From the NCBI GenBank assembly GCA_015060385.1, contig SUYO01000006.1, forward strand, positions 1-64,000: a stretch of 64,000 nt of DNA, in the 5' to 3' direction. Each line of letters starts with the position of its first letter. The stretch's first letter is position 1. Under the pieces are notes generated by a model. It was not told where the DNA came from. It did not search any database and worked only from the letters and a program-made list of their open reading frames with translations. The position numbers were made by a program, and so were the translations under genes. The stretch comes from Bacteroidales bacterium. GTDB taxonomy: Bacteria; Bacteroidota; Bacteroidia; Bacteroidales; UBA932. Positions 9,177 to 17,373 of the stretch are shown one piece after another.

Positions 9177-9665
9177 TCAGCCTTTCGAGGCTACGTCCGC
9201 AAGGGTGCCTCCGACGAAACTGATCAGGTCGCCTGGGGAGATCTCTATCTGCAGACCCCGTACACCGGCGCTTACATAGATGGTTTCGAAATCCGATGCC
9301 GTAGAGTGGAAATATGTGGGGAACCTTTTCTTCATTCCTATCGGGGAGCAGCCTCCGCGGATGTATCCGGTGACTGCCAGCAGGTCCTTCATGGCTATCA
9401 TTTCTACCTTCTTGTTGCCGGAAGCCTTGGCGAGGGCCTTCAGGTCCACCTCCATGTCGCCTGGGACGACACAGACAAGGTGACCGCTCCTGTCACCATG
9501 CAGGACGAGGGTCTTGAAGACCCTGGCTATATCCTGTCCCAGACTGTCCGCCACATGCTGGGCTGCGAGGTCGTTTTCATCGAACTCGTATGGAATCAGC
9601 TTATATGCTATACCTGCCTTGTCCAGCAGGCGCGCTGCGTTTGTCTTTTCTGTCTTCTTTGCCAT
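9177..9665 (-). CDS. ybaK: Cys-tRNA(Pro)/Cys-tRNA(Cys) deacylase, YbaK family
   Basis: A 162-residue YbaK/EbsC-type editing protein that hydrolyses mischarged Cys-tRNA(Pro) in the cytoplasm. Family hallmarks are the KTLVLHGDR strand, the lysine-rich VDLKALAKASGNKKVEM block and the GYIRGGCSPIGMKKRFPTY segment, which forms the substrate pocket and contains the conserved catalytic lysine region. Length matches the family. A TATTTTTG element lies just upstream on the same strand. It is monocistronic as far as can be seen. Confidence 0.9.
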   Translation of the reverse strand: MAKKTEKTNAARLLDKAGIAYKLIPYEFDENDLAAQHVADSLGQDIARVFKTLVLHGDRSGHLVCVVPGDMEVDLKALAKASGNKKVEMIAMKDLLAVTGYIRGGCSPIGMKKRFPTYFHSTASDFETIYVSAGVRGLQIEISPGDLISFVGGTLADVASKG

Positions 9666-9673
9666 ATGGTCTG

Positions 9674-9681
9674 CAAAAATA
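9674..9681 (-). promoter_or_regulatory. Candidate -7 element before ybaK
   Basis: The minus strand reads TATTTTTG here, a match to the Bacteroidota sigma-factor -7 consensus TAnnTTTG, nine bases before the ybaK start. No clear -33 element was identified. Confidence 0.4.
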
Positions 9682-9756
9682 ATAAAAGTATCCGTATAAG
9701 GACGATTTGCACAGTTGTTGTCATAGGAAGTGCCGGTTAGTTATTAGAAAAGTGTT

Positions 9757-10317
9757 ATGAAACGTCTTATTTCATTGGCATTGGCGGCGATGTCGCTCCC
9801 GATGCTCTCCCAGGCCCAGCCTTCCGGCAGCAGTCTGCCTTCAGGCAAGCCGGAGTACAACAATTCCACAATTTCAGACTTTGACCTGAGCAGGTATCTC
9901 GGTACCTGGTATGAGATCGCCCGTTTTGACCACAGCTTCGAAAGAGGTATGGATAACGTCGTGGCTGAGTATCTTCTGCGCGAGGACGGTATGATAGATG
10001 TGACAAATACGGGATGGAAGAACGGAAAGTACAGGATCGCAGAGGGCAAGGCAAAACAGCCGGACCCTTCCAAGGATCCGGCCCATCTTGAAGTGTCCTT
10101 CTTCCTGTTCTTCTACAGCGATTACAATGTGATGATGATCGATGACGGCTATAAGGTCGCGCTGGTCGGAAGCAAGAGCCCGAAATATCTGTGGATACTC
10201 TCCCGTACTCCGGAAGTTTCCGATTCCGTGATGGATGAGGTGCTTGAGGAAGCCTCTGGACGAGGCTATGACATCGACAAGCTCATCTGGGTCGACCAGT
10301 CTGCCAATATGGAATAG
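9757..10317 (+). CDS. Lipocalin family protein (Blc-like)
   Basis: A 186-residue exported lipocalin. Residues 1-20 form a signal peptide ending SQAQ without a lipobox cysteine, so it is likely a soluble periplasmic form. The lipocalin signature DLSRYLGTWYEIARFDHSFE is near residues 43-62, and the second structural motif VALVGSKSPKYLWILSRTP lies near 140. Bacterial lipocalins of this group bind fatty acids or lysophospholipids and are often envelope-stress genes. The ligand here is unknown. It runs toward the convergent ROK gene with almost no gap. Confidence 0.88.
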   Translation: MKRLISLALAAMSLPMLSQAQPSGSSLPSGKPEYNNSTISDFDLSRYLGTWYEIARFDHSFERGMDNVVAEYLLREDGMIDVTNTGWKNGKYRIAEGKAKQPDPSKDPAHLEVSFFLFFYSDYNVMMIDDGYKVALVGSKSPKYLWILSRTPEVSDSVMDEVLEEASGRGYDIDKLIWVDQSANME

Positions 10318-10318
10318 T

Positions 10319-11440
10319 CTAGAGACGGGTGATTCCGTTTCTGCGGTCGAGCTGGTCGAGGGCGAAGGCATAGGCTCCGATGGCTATGGCCTTTCCCGCT
10401 CCCATCTTCGAGACGGTGACTCCGATTCTCTTCTGAGGGTCGAAGTCCACCTCGATCTCGCTGCCGTAGATCTTCATCTTCTGCTGCTCTCCCTTTACGA
10501 AGTCAGCGAACTCCTCTTCATTGTCGAGGTCGTATACCTTCATCGGTATGCGGCCGAGCTCCTTGCCGTCGAGGGTATGGATCTTCGATCTCATGACCTC
10601 GAGGATGGCCGGCTTTATGTACCTGGCCGCTCCAGTCATGCCTCCTCCGAGGACTATGAGTCCGTCTGTGATGTTTGCTGCCGGAAGCATGACCTCGCCG
10701 GTAAGCTCTCCCATTTCCGCGAAAGCCTGTACGGCGGCTTCGCGGGAACCTTCCATACGTCCTTCAGCTATCTCGAAGATATCCTTAGGTTCAAGTTCCC
10801 TTTCGTCTGAAGACAGTTCCTTGTAGACACGCTTGACGGCTCTGATGGATACACCTTCCTCCACGATTATGTCCGGACGCTTGGCATGAGGGAAATAACA
10901 GGTCTCCACACATGAGTTGTCTCCACGGTTCAGCATGCCGTTAACTATCATTCCCACTCCGAATCCGTCTCCGAACACATAGCCGAGCAGGTTGCGGTAG
11001 CGCTTGCTGCTTCCGGCAAGCTCGAGCCTTTCGTTGATGTCAGGAAGGACGCCTCCGAGGGCTTCGCCATATGCAAAGAGGTCTCCGTCGTTGTTTATGT
11101 ATACAGGTATGCCGAATTTCTTTCTCAGATACGGACCGAGAGCGACTCCGCCGCGGAATGAAGGGAAATTGAGCAGGTATCCGTATATGATTCCGTTAGG
11201 ATAGTCAGCGGGTCCGGGGAAGGCGAAACTTATAGCTGCAGGCTGTCTGTCAAGCTGGTCCCTTACCATCCTGAACCCCTTTACCATGGTCTGAAGACAG
11301 AGGTCAAGGTCGTGGGCGTTTGCATCAAGTGTGATGGGATCTACTATGAATTCTCCTCCCTGCATTGCTCCGAATACCATTACGGCGCTGTTCGCGTCAA
11401 GGGTCATGACGATTCTGGAGTCTGTTCTGAAATTGGCCAT
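10319..11440 (-). CDS. ROK family sugar kinase
   Basis: A 373-residue ROK-fold protein, expected to phosphorylate a hexose in the cytoplasm. The first phosphate loop is TLDANSAVMVFGAM (a variant of DxGxT), a sugar-binding region INNDGDLFAYGEA is followed by GDGFGVGMIVNG, and the adenosine motif is LIVLGGGMTGAARYIKPAI. The zinc-binding CxCGxxGC motif of classical ROK proteins is not evident; CVETCYF occupies about that area. The track start at 11521 adds 27 residues; the ATG at 11440 (MANFRTDSRIV) is preferred. It is divergent from an aldose epimerase gene, which supports a sugar role. Glucokinase is possible, not proven. Confidence 0.78.
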   Translation of the reverse strand: MANFRTDSRIVMTLDANSAVMVFGAMQGGEFIVDPITLDANAHDLDLCLQTMVKGFRMVRDQLDRQPAAISFAFPGPADYPNGIIYGYLLNFPSFRGGVALGPYLRKKFGIPVYINNDGDLFAYGEALGGVLPDINERLELAGSSKRYRNLLGYVFGDGFGVGMIVNGMLNRGDNSCVETCYFPHAKRPDIIVEEGVSIRAVKRVYKELSSDERELEPKDIFEIAEGRMEGSREAAVQAFAEMGELTGEVMLPAANITDGLIVLGGGMTGAARYIKPAILEVMRSKIHTLDGKELGRIPMKVYDLDNEEEFADFVKGEQQKMKIYGSEIEVDFDPQKRIGVTVSKMGAGKAIAIGAYAFALDQLDRRNGITRL

Positions 11441-11475
11441 TGTATGTCTTTTTCTGGTTTTTATGACGTCAAATG

Positions 11476-11483
11476 CAAATATA
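11476..11483 (-). promoter_or_regulatory. Candidate -7 element for the ROK gene
   Basis: The minus strand reads TATATTTG, matching TAnnTTTG, 35 bases upstream of the preferred ROK start in the divergent 74-base gap. This supports the later start over the track start at 11521, which would place the promoter inside the gene. Confidence 0.45.
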
Positions 11484-11514
11484 ATCATTAAATTTACACA
11501 AAAATAGCAGTTGC

Positions 11515-12387
11515 ATGACAATTTTATCGAACGGAGAACTGACCGTCAGGGTCAGTGAGCATGGTGCCGAGTTACAGAGTATAAGAAAGGGTGATGTGGA
11601 ATATCTGTGGCAGGGAGATCCTGCATACTGGGGAAGGCGTTCTCCGGTGCTTTTCCCTATAGTAGGAAGTGTATGGGAAGGCAGGTACAGGGCTGAAGGA
11701 AAGGAATTCAGACTCGGCCAGCATGGCTTTGCCCGTGACATGGATTTCACCCTCGTGAGTTCGACTGAAACCCAGGCGCGTTACAGACTGGAGTTCTCCG
11801 ATGAGACTCTGGCGAAATATCCTTATCCGTTCGTCCTTGAGATCGCTTACCGCCTTCGCGGAAACGCCATCGATGTCATCTGGGAGGTGGAGAATCCTTC
11901 CGAGGGAGACATCTGGTTCCAGATCGGTGCCCATCCTGCATTCTTCTATCCTGACTATGATCCAGAAAAGTCGGGAAGGGGCTCGTTTACCTTCGACAGG
12001 ACAGAGGGGCTCGAATGCATTCGCATAAAGGAAAAGGGATGTGTGGATGTTGAGACAAAATGGCCTCTGGACATGCCGGACGGCCGTCTCAAGCTGGAAA
12101 GGGACACCTTTGACGCGATAGATACGATCATGCTTCAGGATTCGCAGATAAGACGCGTGGATATGTTCAGGGAGGACGGGACCCCATGGCTTTCGCTTTC
12201 GTTCGAGGCACCGGTGGTCGGAATCTGGTCGCCTCCGGGAAAGAATGCGCCGTTCATCTGCATCGAACCTTGGTACGGACGTTGCGACTGTGCCGGATAT
12301 GAGGGAGAATACAGGGACAAGGACTGGATGAACAGACTGACTCCTGGAGAAAAGTTCAGGAGCATATATACGATAGAGATTGCATAA
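11515..12387 (+). CDS. Aldose 1-epimerase family protein (LacX/YeaD type)
   Basis: A 290-residue galactose-mutarotase-like protein. It shows the GSVWEGRYRAEGKEFRLGQHGFARD segment with the first catalytic His, IGAHPAFFYP with the second His, and the LCIEPWYG-type strand FICIEPWYGRCD with the catalytic glutamate. The Pro-X-His layout and length match the LacX/YeaD subgroup rather than GalM. It interconverts anomers of a hexose or hexose phosphate; the exact sugar is not clear. It is divergent from a ROK kinase gene, with which it may share regulation. Confidence 0.85.
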   Translation: MTILSNGELTVRVSEHGAELQSIRKGDVEYLWQGDPAYWGRRSPVLFPIVGSVWEGRYRAEGKEFRLGQHGFARDMDFTLVSSTETQARYRLEFSDETLAKYPYPFVLEIAYRLRGNAIDVIWEVENPSEGDIWFQIGAHPAFFYPDYDPEKSGRGSFTFDRTEGLECIRIKEKGCVDVETKWPLDMPDGRLKLERDTFDAIDTIMLQDSQIRRVDMFREDGTPWLSLSFEAPVVGIWSPPGKNAPFICIEPWYGRCDCAGYEGEYRDKDWMNRLTPGEKFRSIYTIEIA

Positions 12388-12434
12388 TCACTACAAATAG
12401 TGATTGAACGGAAAGATATTAATCCTTACCTTTG
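12386..12434 (+). promoter_or_regulatory. Promoter and palindrome before feoAB
   Basis: TTG at 12404-12406 and TACCTTTG at 12427-12434 are separated by 20 bases, a good match to a Bacteroidota -33/-7 promoter. The inverted repeat AATCACTA-caaa-TAGTGATT (12386-12405) overlaps the stop of the upstream gene and the -33 element. It may be a metal-regulator operator or a weak terminator; the sequence does not decide. Confidence 0.5.
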
Positions 12435-12452
12435 CTCCCCTGCAGATTATAT

Positions 12453-14876
12453 ATGAAACTATCGGAACTCAAGACAGGTGAACGTGGCGTGATCGTGAAG
12501 GTAAACGGTCACGGCGGCTTCCGTAAGAGGATAATCGAGATGGGCTTTGTAAGGGGAAGCAAGGTAAAGGTAATACTGAATGCTCCTCTGAGGGACCCTA
12601 TCGAATATGAGATAATAGGTTACAAGATATCTCTCCGCAGGGAAGAGGCGGCAAAGATAGAGGTGATAAGCGAGACCGAGGCAAAGGAGATGCTCTCGGA
12701 GCGCAAGTCGCTTCCTGCCATCGAGTCCGATGAGGTGTGGATGGACAAGGAAATCAGTTCCCTTGTCGAGGAGCGCCGCAAGATGATAAAGGTCGCTCTG
12801 GTAGGAAACCCGAACTGCGGCAAGACATCCCTGTTCAATGTCGCTTCGGGAAGCCATGAACATGTCGGAAACTACAGCGGTGTGACGGTCGATGCCAAGG
12901 AAGGAAGGTTCGAATACGGAGGATACCATTTCCGTCTTGTGGACCTCCCGGGTACATATTCGCTCTCGGCATACAGCCCCGAGGAACTTTATGTCAGGAA
13001 AAACCTTATCGAGGAGGTTCCCGATGTGGTCGTGAATGTCGTTGATGCCTCAAACCTCCAGCGCAACCTATACCTCACCACCCAGCTTATCGACATGAAC
13101 CTCCGTGTCGTGATGGCCCTGAACATGTACGACGAGCTTCAGGCAAAAGGCGACCGTCTTGACATCAGGCAGCTCGGATGGCTTCTCGGTATGCCGGTCG
13201 TGCCTACCGTGAGCCGTACCGGTCAGGGCATAGAGGAACTTTTCGATACGGTCATTCAGATCTACGAGAAGAGCGACCCGAACCTTGCGCGACATATCCA
13301 TATCAATCATGGAGAGGAACTCGAGCGGAGCATAAACCGCGTCAAGGACCTCATATCCCACACCGAAGACATCCGTTCGAAATATTCTACCCGCTATCTT
13401 GCGATCAAGTATCTTGAGAACGACAAGGAGATAGAAGGGGTGGTGGAGTCCCTTTCCAACAGGGATGAGATAATCTCCGCAAGGTTCGAGGAGAACTCCA
13501 GGATCAGGGGACTCTTCGGTTCCGGACTTGAGTCCGCCATGGTCGACGCGAAATATGCCTTCGTCCAGGGTGCTCTCGCTGAAACATACGTGCCGTCTTC
13601 CAAGAAGAGGAAATGGCACACCATCACAGACAGGATCGATGCCGTCGTGACAAACAGATGGCTCGCCTTCCCGATATTCATCTTCCTTCTTTATGTGGTC
13701 TTCGACACGACCTTTGTCGCCGGCGAATATCCGATGCGGTGGATTGAATGGGTCGTGGAGCAGTTCGGCGCATTTGTGGCTTCGACGATGGCGGACGGAT
13801 GGCTGAAGGATCTTGTGGTCGACGGTATCATCGGTGGAGTCGGAAGCGTGCTGGTCTTCCTTCCGAACATCCTGATCCTGTATCTGTTCATCTCCCTTCT
13901 GGAAGATTCTGGATACATGGCGCGTGCAGCCTTCATCATGGACCGTCTCATGCATAAGATCGGTCTTCACGGCAAGTCGTTCATACCTATGGTGATGGGC
14001 TTCGGCTGCAATGTGCCGGCGATCATGGCCACAAGGACCATCGAGAGCCGCAAGAGCCGCCTCATCACGATGCTTATCATCCCGCTTATGTCCTGTGCAG
14101 GACGAATGCCCGTCTATGTGCTTATAGCCGGTGCCTTCTTCCCTCGCCATGCCGGGCTGGTGCTGCTGGGCCTTTATGCGCTCGGAATCATCCTGGCAGT
14201 CGTCGCAGCCAAGGTGATGAGCATGTTCTTCAAGGATGACGACCTTCCTTTCGTGATGGAACTTCCTCCGTACCGTATACCTACCGCAAAATCGATCTTC
14301 AGGCATACATGGGAGAAGGGACGTCAGTACCTCCAGAAGATGAGCGGAATAATCCTGATATGCTCGATGGTCATATGGTTCCTTGGATATTTCCCTAACC
14401 ACGATGCCTACAACTCGGTCAGGGAGCAGCAGGAACACTCTTTCATCGGCTATGTCGGCAAGGCGATGGAGCCTGTGCTCGAGCCTCTGGGCTTTGACTG
14501 GAGGATGGGAGTGGGAATCGTTGCAGGAGTCGGTGCCAAGGAACTTGTAGTCAGTACCCTAGGCGTGATGTATGCCGACGAGGAACCTGTTGCGGCCGCA
14601 GGCGCAACGGGAGACGAGGAGGCTGCTTCGGGCTACGAGGAAGGCACTGCGGCGGAGACCCGTCTGCAGAAGGCTCTGGTAAGGTCCGTGACTCCGGCTG
14701 CAGCTCTGGCCTATATGGTCTTCATCCTGCTGTATTTCCCTTGTGTGGCTACATTCGTGGCCATAAAGAATGAGGGTGGAGGATGGAAATGGGCCATAAT
14801 TACTGCGGTCTATACCATACTTCTTGCCTGGGTGGCGGCCTTCATCACCTTCCATCTTGCTTCCCTCTTCATTTAG
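12453..14876 (+). CDS. feoB: Ferrous iron transporter, FeoA-FeoB fusion
   Basis: An 807-residue fusion. Residues 1-75 are a FeoA SH3-like domain (KLSELKTGERGVIVKV, GSKVKVILNAPLRDPIEYEI). From about residue 115 the FeoB G domain has the G1 loop GNPNCGKTS, G3 DLPGTYSLSAYSPEE and G4 NMYD. Two gate domains with many membrane helices follow, including GFGCNVPAIMATRT and the CAGRMPVYVL segment. It imports Fe2+ across the inner membrane. The FeoA-FeoB fusion is typical of Bacteroidota. The start at 12453 (MKLSELK) is chosen over 12432 because the seven extra residues overlap the promoter. A likely insertion near residue 710 is Ala/Glu-rich. Confidence 0.95.
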   Translation: MKLSELKTGERGVIVKVNGHGGFRKRIIEMGFVRGSKVKVILNAPLRDPIEYEIIGYKISLRREEAAKIEVISETEAKEMLSERKSLPAIESDEVWMDKEISSLVEERRKMIKVALVGNPNCGKTSLFNVASGSHEHVGNYSGVTVDAKEGRFEYGGYHFRLVDLPGTYSLSAYSPEELYVRKNLIEEVPDVVVNVVDASNLQRNLYLTTQLIDMNLRVVMALNMYDELQAKGDRLDIRQLGWLLGMPVVPTVSRTGQGIEELFDTVIQIYEKSDPNLARHIHINHGEELERSINRVKDLISHTEDIRSKYSTRYLAIKYLENDKEIEGVVESLSNRDEIISARFEENSRIRGLFGSGLESAMVDAKYAFVQGALAETYVPSSKKRKWHTITDRIDAVVTNRWLAFPIFIFLLYVVFDTTFVAGEYPMRWIEWVVEQFGAFVASTMADGWLKDLVVDGIIGGVGSVLVFLPNILILYLFISLLEDSGYMARAAFIMDRLMHKIGLHGKSFIPMVMGFGCNVPAIMATRTIESRKSRLITMLIIPLMSCAGRMPVYVLIAGAFFPRHAGLVLLGLYALGIILAVVAAKVMSMFFKDDDLPFVMELPPYRIPTAKSIFRHTWEKGRQYLQKMSGIILICSMVIWFLGYFPNHDAYNSVREQQEHSFIGYVGKAMEPVLEPLGFDWRMGVGIVAGVGAKELVVSTLGVMYADEEPVAAAGATGDEEAASGYEEGTAAETRLQKALVRSVTPAAALAYMVFILLYFPCVATFVAIKNEGGGWKWAIITAVYTILLAWVAAFITFHLASLFI

Positions 14877-14904
14877 CGTAACTGTGACGTGACTAAGCGG
14901 AAAA

Positions 14905-16215
14905 TCAGGAGTATCTGCGGGGAAAACGGAAGATAATTGCCATTACAGCGAACAGTCCCATGACAAAAGGGTAGTAGAGATAGCCTGCGATGGATATTGA
15001 AGATGCTCCGGAGAGGCCTGCAGCCATCAGAAGCTGGGCTCCATAAGGTATCATGCCCTGGATCAGGCATGAGAAGGTGTCCAGAATGCTGGCGGTCTTG
15101 CGAGGGTCGAGACCGAAGCGTTCGGTGATGTCCTTGGCGATGCCTCCGGCAGTTATGATGGCAATTGTGTTGTTGGCTGTGCAGAGGTTTGCCAGCGCTA
15201 CAAGTCCGGCTATGCTGAATTCGGCACCTCTCTTTCCGTGGATCTTGCGGGTCATCCCGTTTACGATGAAGTCCAGTCCTCCGTTCGTCCTGATCAGCTC
15301 CAGCATGCCTCCTGCAAGCATCGTGACGATTATCAGGTCACCCATTCCGCTGATTCCTTCTCCGATAGCTGAGAGGAAGGCGGGCCAGCCCATGCTTCCT
15401 CTGATCAGGCCTATGATGAAGTTCACTCCCAGACCTGTAGCAAGCACGGCCGTCACATTCATTCCCGAAAGTGCAAGGGCTATCACCAGAATGTAGGGTA
15501 CAAGCAGGATCCAGTCGATGGCTCCTGCATCCGGAGTCACGGATACGGAAGTTCCCATGACTATGTAGAGTATCGCCACCAGTATGGCTGCAGGTCCCAC
15601 GATGCGTATGTTTGCCTTGAACTTGTCTGTCATGGAGCAGCCCTGGGTCCTTGTGGCAGCTATCGTCGTATCGGAGATGAATGAAAGATTGTCTCCGAAG
15701 AAGGCTCCTCCTACTATTATGGCGGTGATGAAGGGAGTGCTGGTGAATGTGCCGGCAGTTCCGCCTGCTGCGAGCTCCTCAGCTATGCCTGCTGCAACCG
15801 GAACAAGGGCTACTATGGTGCCTACGCTTGTGCCGATGGACATGGAAATGAAACAGGCGGCGAGGAAGAGTCCGGCATAGAGAAGCCTGCCGGGAAGTAT
15901 CCTCAGGGCAAGATTGACTGTGGCCTCTATCGCACCGATCTCCTTGGCGGTAGCTGCGAAGGCTCCGGCAAGGATGAATATCCATATCATCAGAAGCACA
16001 TTCCTGTTGCCCGCTCCTTCCGAGAAGGTCGCTATCCTCTTTTCAAGGCTTTTGCCTCGGCATATGAGGATGCCGTAGACAGAGGCGATGAGAAAGGCTG
16101 CCGAGATAGGTATGGCATAGAAGTCTCCGACTGCAACCGAAGATATCAGATATATGCATAGGAAAACGAACAAGGGGCTGAGGGCCAGCCATCCGTTCAT
16201 GGGTCTGCTGTTCAT
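14905..16215 (-). CDS. NhaC-family Na+/H+ antiporter
   Basis: A 436-residue inner-membrane protein with about eleven hydrophobic segments. Family features are the SIGTSVGTIVALVPVA helix, the GGAFFGDNLSFISDTTIAAT motif with conserved Asp residues, and the C-terminal NLCTANNTIAIITAG and GMIPYGAQLLMAAG stretches. This matches the NhaC/MleN group (Na+/H+ or malate-lactate exchange). The track ORF starts at 16326; the ATG at 16215 is preferred because the extra residues cross the divergent promoter region. Substrate specificity is not settled by the sequence. Confidence 0.87.
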   Translation of the reverse strand: MNSRPMNGWLALSPLFVFLCIYLISSVAVGDFYAIPISAAFLIASVYGILICRGKSLEKRIATFSEGAGNRNVLLMIWIFILAGAFAATAKEIGAIEATVNLALRILPGRLLYAGLFLAACFISMSIGTSVGTIVALVPVAAGIAEELAAGGTAGTFTSTPFITAIIVGGAFFGDNLSFISDTTIAATRTQGCSMTDKFKANIRIVGPAAILVAILYIVMGTSVSVTPDAGAIDWILLVPYILVIALALSGMNVTAVLATGLGVNFIIGLIRGSMGWPAFLSAIGEGISGMGDLIIVTMLAGGMLELIRTNGGLDFIVNGMTRKIHGKRGAEFSIAGLVALANLCTANNTIAIITAGGIAKDITERFGLDPRKTASILDTFSCLIQGMIPYGAQLLMAAGLSGASSISIAGYLYYPFVMGLFAVMAIIFRFPRRYS

Positions 16216-16235
16216 TGAAAACTTTTTTACGGGTG

Positions 16236-16264
16236 CAAAGATACATAAATTTGGCTTATCTTTG
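16236..16264. promoter_or_regulatory. Divergent -7 elements for nhaC-like gene and queH
   Basis: The minus strand has TATCTTTG at 16236-16243, 21 bases before the antiporter start. The plus strand has TATCTTTG at 16257-16264, only five bases before the queH ATG. Both match TAnnTTTG. The queH spacing implies a leaderless or almost leaderless transcript. Confidence 0.5.
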
Positions 16265-16269
16265 CAGGG

Positions 16270-16974
16270 ATGAAACGCAAGGAAATATTGCAGGCGCCGA
16301 TGGGGGAGACAAAGGTCCTTCTCCATACCTGCTGCGCCCCGTGCTCATCAGCAATCATCGAAGCCCTGCTTCAGAACGGAATCACCCCTGTGATCTATTA
16401 CTGCAATCCGAACATATTCCCGAGAGAGGAATATGAGATCCGCAAGAACGAGTGTACCAGGTATGCCGAGTCCCTCGGGCTGGAGATAGTCGATGCCGAC
16501 TATGACCATGAAAACTGGCTCGAGGCGGTAAGAGGTCTTGAAAAGGAACCCGAAAGGGGAGGACGATGCCTGAAATGCTTCAAGCTCCGCCTTCTCCGTA
16601 CTGCAGAATATGCCCGTCAGAGGGGAATCAGGGTGATCACTACCACCCTTGCATCTTCGCGCTGGAAATCGCTTGACCAGATAAACGAAGCAGGCCTCTG
16701 GGCCTGCAGCAATATCTCATCCGGAAATACTGCTGTTTCCCCGGATAAGGTATCAGAAATCAGCAACATATCCGGAAACAACGAGAAAAATCCGGACAAC
16801 ACTGTCGTATGGTGGGACCGTAACTGGAGAAAAGGCGGGCTCCAGGAGCGCCGCCTTCAGATAATCAGGGAATACGGTTTCTACAACCAGCTGTACTGCG
16901 GCTGTGAATTCAGTGCCTTGACGACTACCTCGCATCCGGACCTGACTTCTTCCGGAATCTCGCAGGAATCATAG
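16270..16974 (+). CDS. queH: Epoxyqueuosine reductase QueH with in-frame repeat insertion
   Basis: A 234-residue QueH-type enzyme (DUF208) that reduces epoxyqueuosine to queuosine in tRNA. It has HTCCAPCSS near residue 19, ERGGRCLKCFKLRL near 97, and YCGCEFS near the C-terminus, the cysteines that bind iron-sulfur/iron. Between WACSN and VVWWDRNWRKGG an extra stretch of about 28 residues is encoded by two inverted repeats with the TCCGGA core. It keeps the frame. The family normally has a short linker here. The last 94 bases overlap the convergent lipoprotein gene. Whether the insertion is tolerated by the enzyme is unknown. Confidence 0.9.
   Translation: MKRKEILQAPMGETKVLLHTCCAPCSSAIIEALLQNGITPVIYYCNPNIFPREEYEIRKNECTRYAESLGLEIVDADYDHENWLEAVRGLEKEPERGGRCLKCFKLRLLRTAEYARQRGIRVITTTLASSRWKSLDQINEAGLWACSNISSGNTAVSPDKVSEISNISGNNEKNPDNTVVWWDRNWRKGGLQERRLQIIREYGFYNQLYCGCEFSALTTTSHPDLTSSGISQES
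16719..16802. repeat. TCCGGA-core inverted repeats inside queH
   Basis: ATCCGGAAA at 16719 pairs with TTTCCCCGGAT ending at 16746. ATCCGGAAACAACG at 16770 is followed by AAATCCGGACAAC ending at 16801. These are two copies of the hairpin family seen around the RAYT gene, placed in frame within the queH coding region. Confidence 0.8.
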
Positions 16975-17327
16975 ACCGATACCTCTGCAGCATCATTCTT
17001 GGACGTCAGGGTAAGCTTGCCGTCCTTGACCTCCGCGTCGTAGGATGCCGCCCAGTCTTCGCCGTCATTGTATCTTCCGGTGAGAATGTCTTCCTCGACA
17101 TTCCATGTGCCGCGGTACAGACGGTATGCTCCTGAGCCGATCTTCTGATAAAGTTCGAAGGTCATGTCTTCGGCGAAGCTCAGGTAGATGTCGCCGTCCA
17201 CAGAGATTGAAGAGCAGTGCCAGCTGCCGAGAATCAGCTTGTCAAGCGGTTCCTTCTTTCCTCCGTTGTCCCTGTTGCATGAAACAAGAAGAAGTGCTGC
17301 AGCAATGATGTATAGTATTCTTTTCAT
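16881..17327 (-). CDS. Lipoprotein with lipocalin-like fold (putative)
   Basis: A 148-residue protein with a signal peptide and lipobox LLVSC, so probably an outer-membrane or periplasmic lipoprotein. The body has LILGSWHCSSISVDGDIYLSF and FELYQKIGSGAYRLYRGTWNVEEDILTG, the pattern of the small lipocalin-like domain common in Bacteroidota (Lipocalin_4/5 style), of unknown role. The start is set at 17327 (MKRILYIIAAALLL) rather than 17429. Its 3' end overlaps queH tail to tail by 94 bases. It follows the S8 protease gene on the same strand by 46 bases and may be cotranscribed. Confidence 0.72.
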   Translation of the reverse strand: MKRILYIIAAALLLVSCNRDNGGKKEPLDKLILGSWHCSSISVDGDIYLSFAEDMTFELYQKIGSGAYRLYRGTWNVEEDILTGRYNDGEDWAASYDAEVKDGKLTLTSKNDAAEVSVYDSCEIPEEVRSGCEVVVKALNSQPQYSWL

Positions 17328-17373
17328 GTTCTTTGAATTTGGATCCCCGGTCTGGCCGGGGAATATGTTTGGT

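Noticed and set aside
13068-14438. 456-residue minus-strand ORF opposite feoB
   Set aside because: It is fully antisense to a well-supported FeoB frame and has the His/Asp/Arg-rich make-up typical of shadow frames in GC-rich genes.
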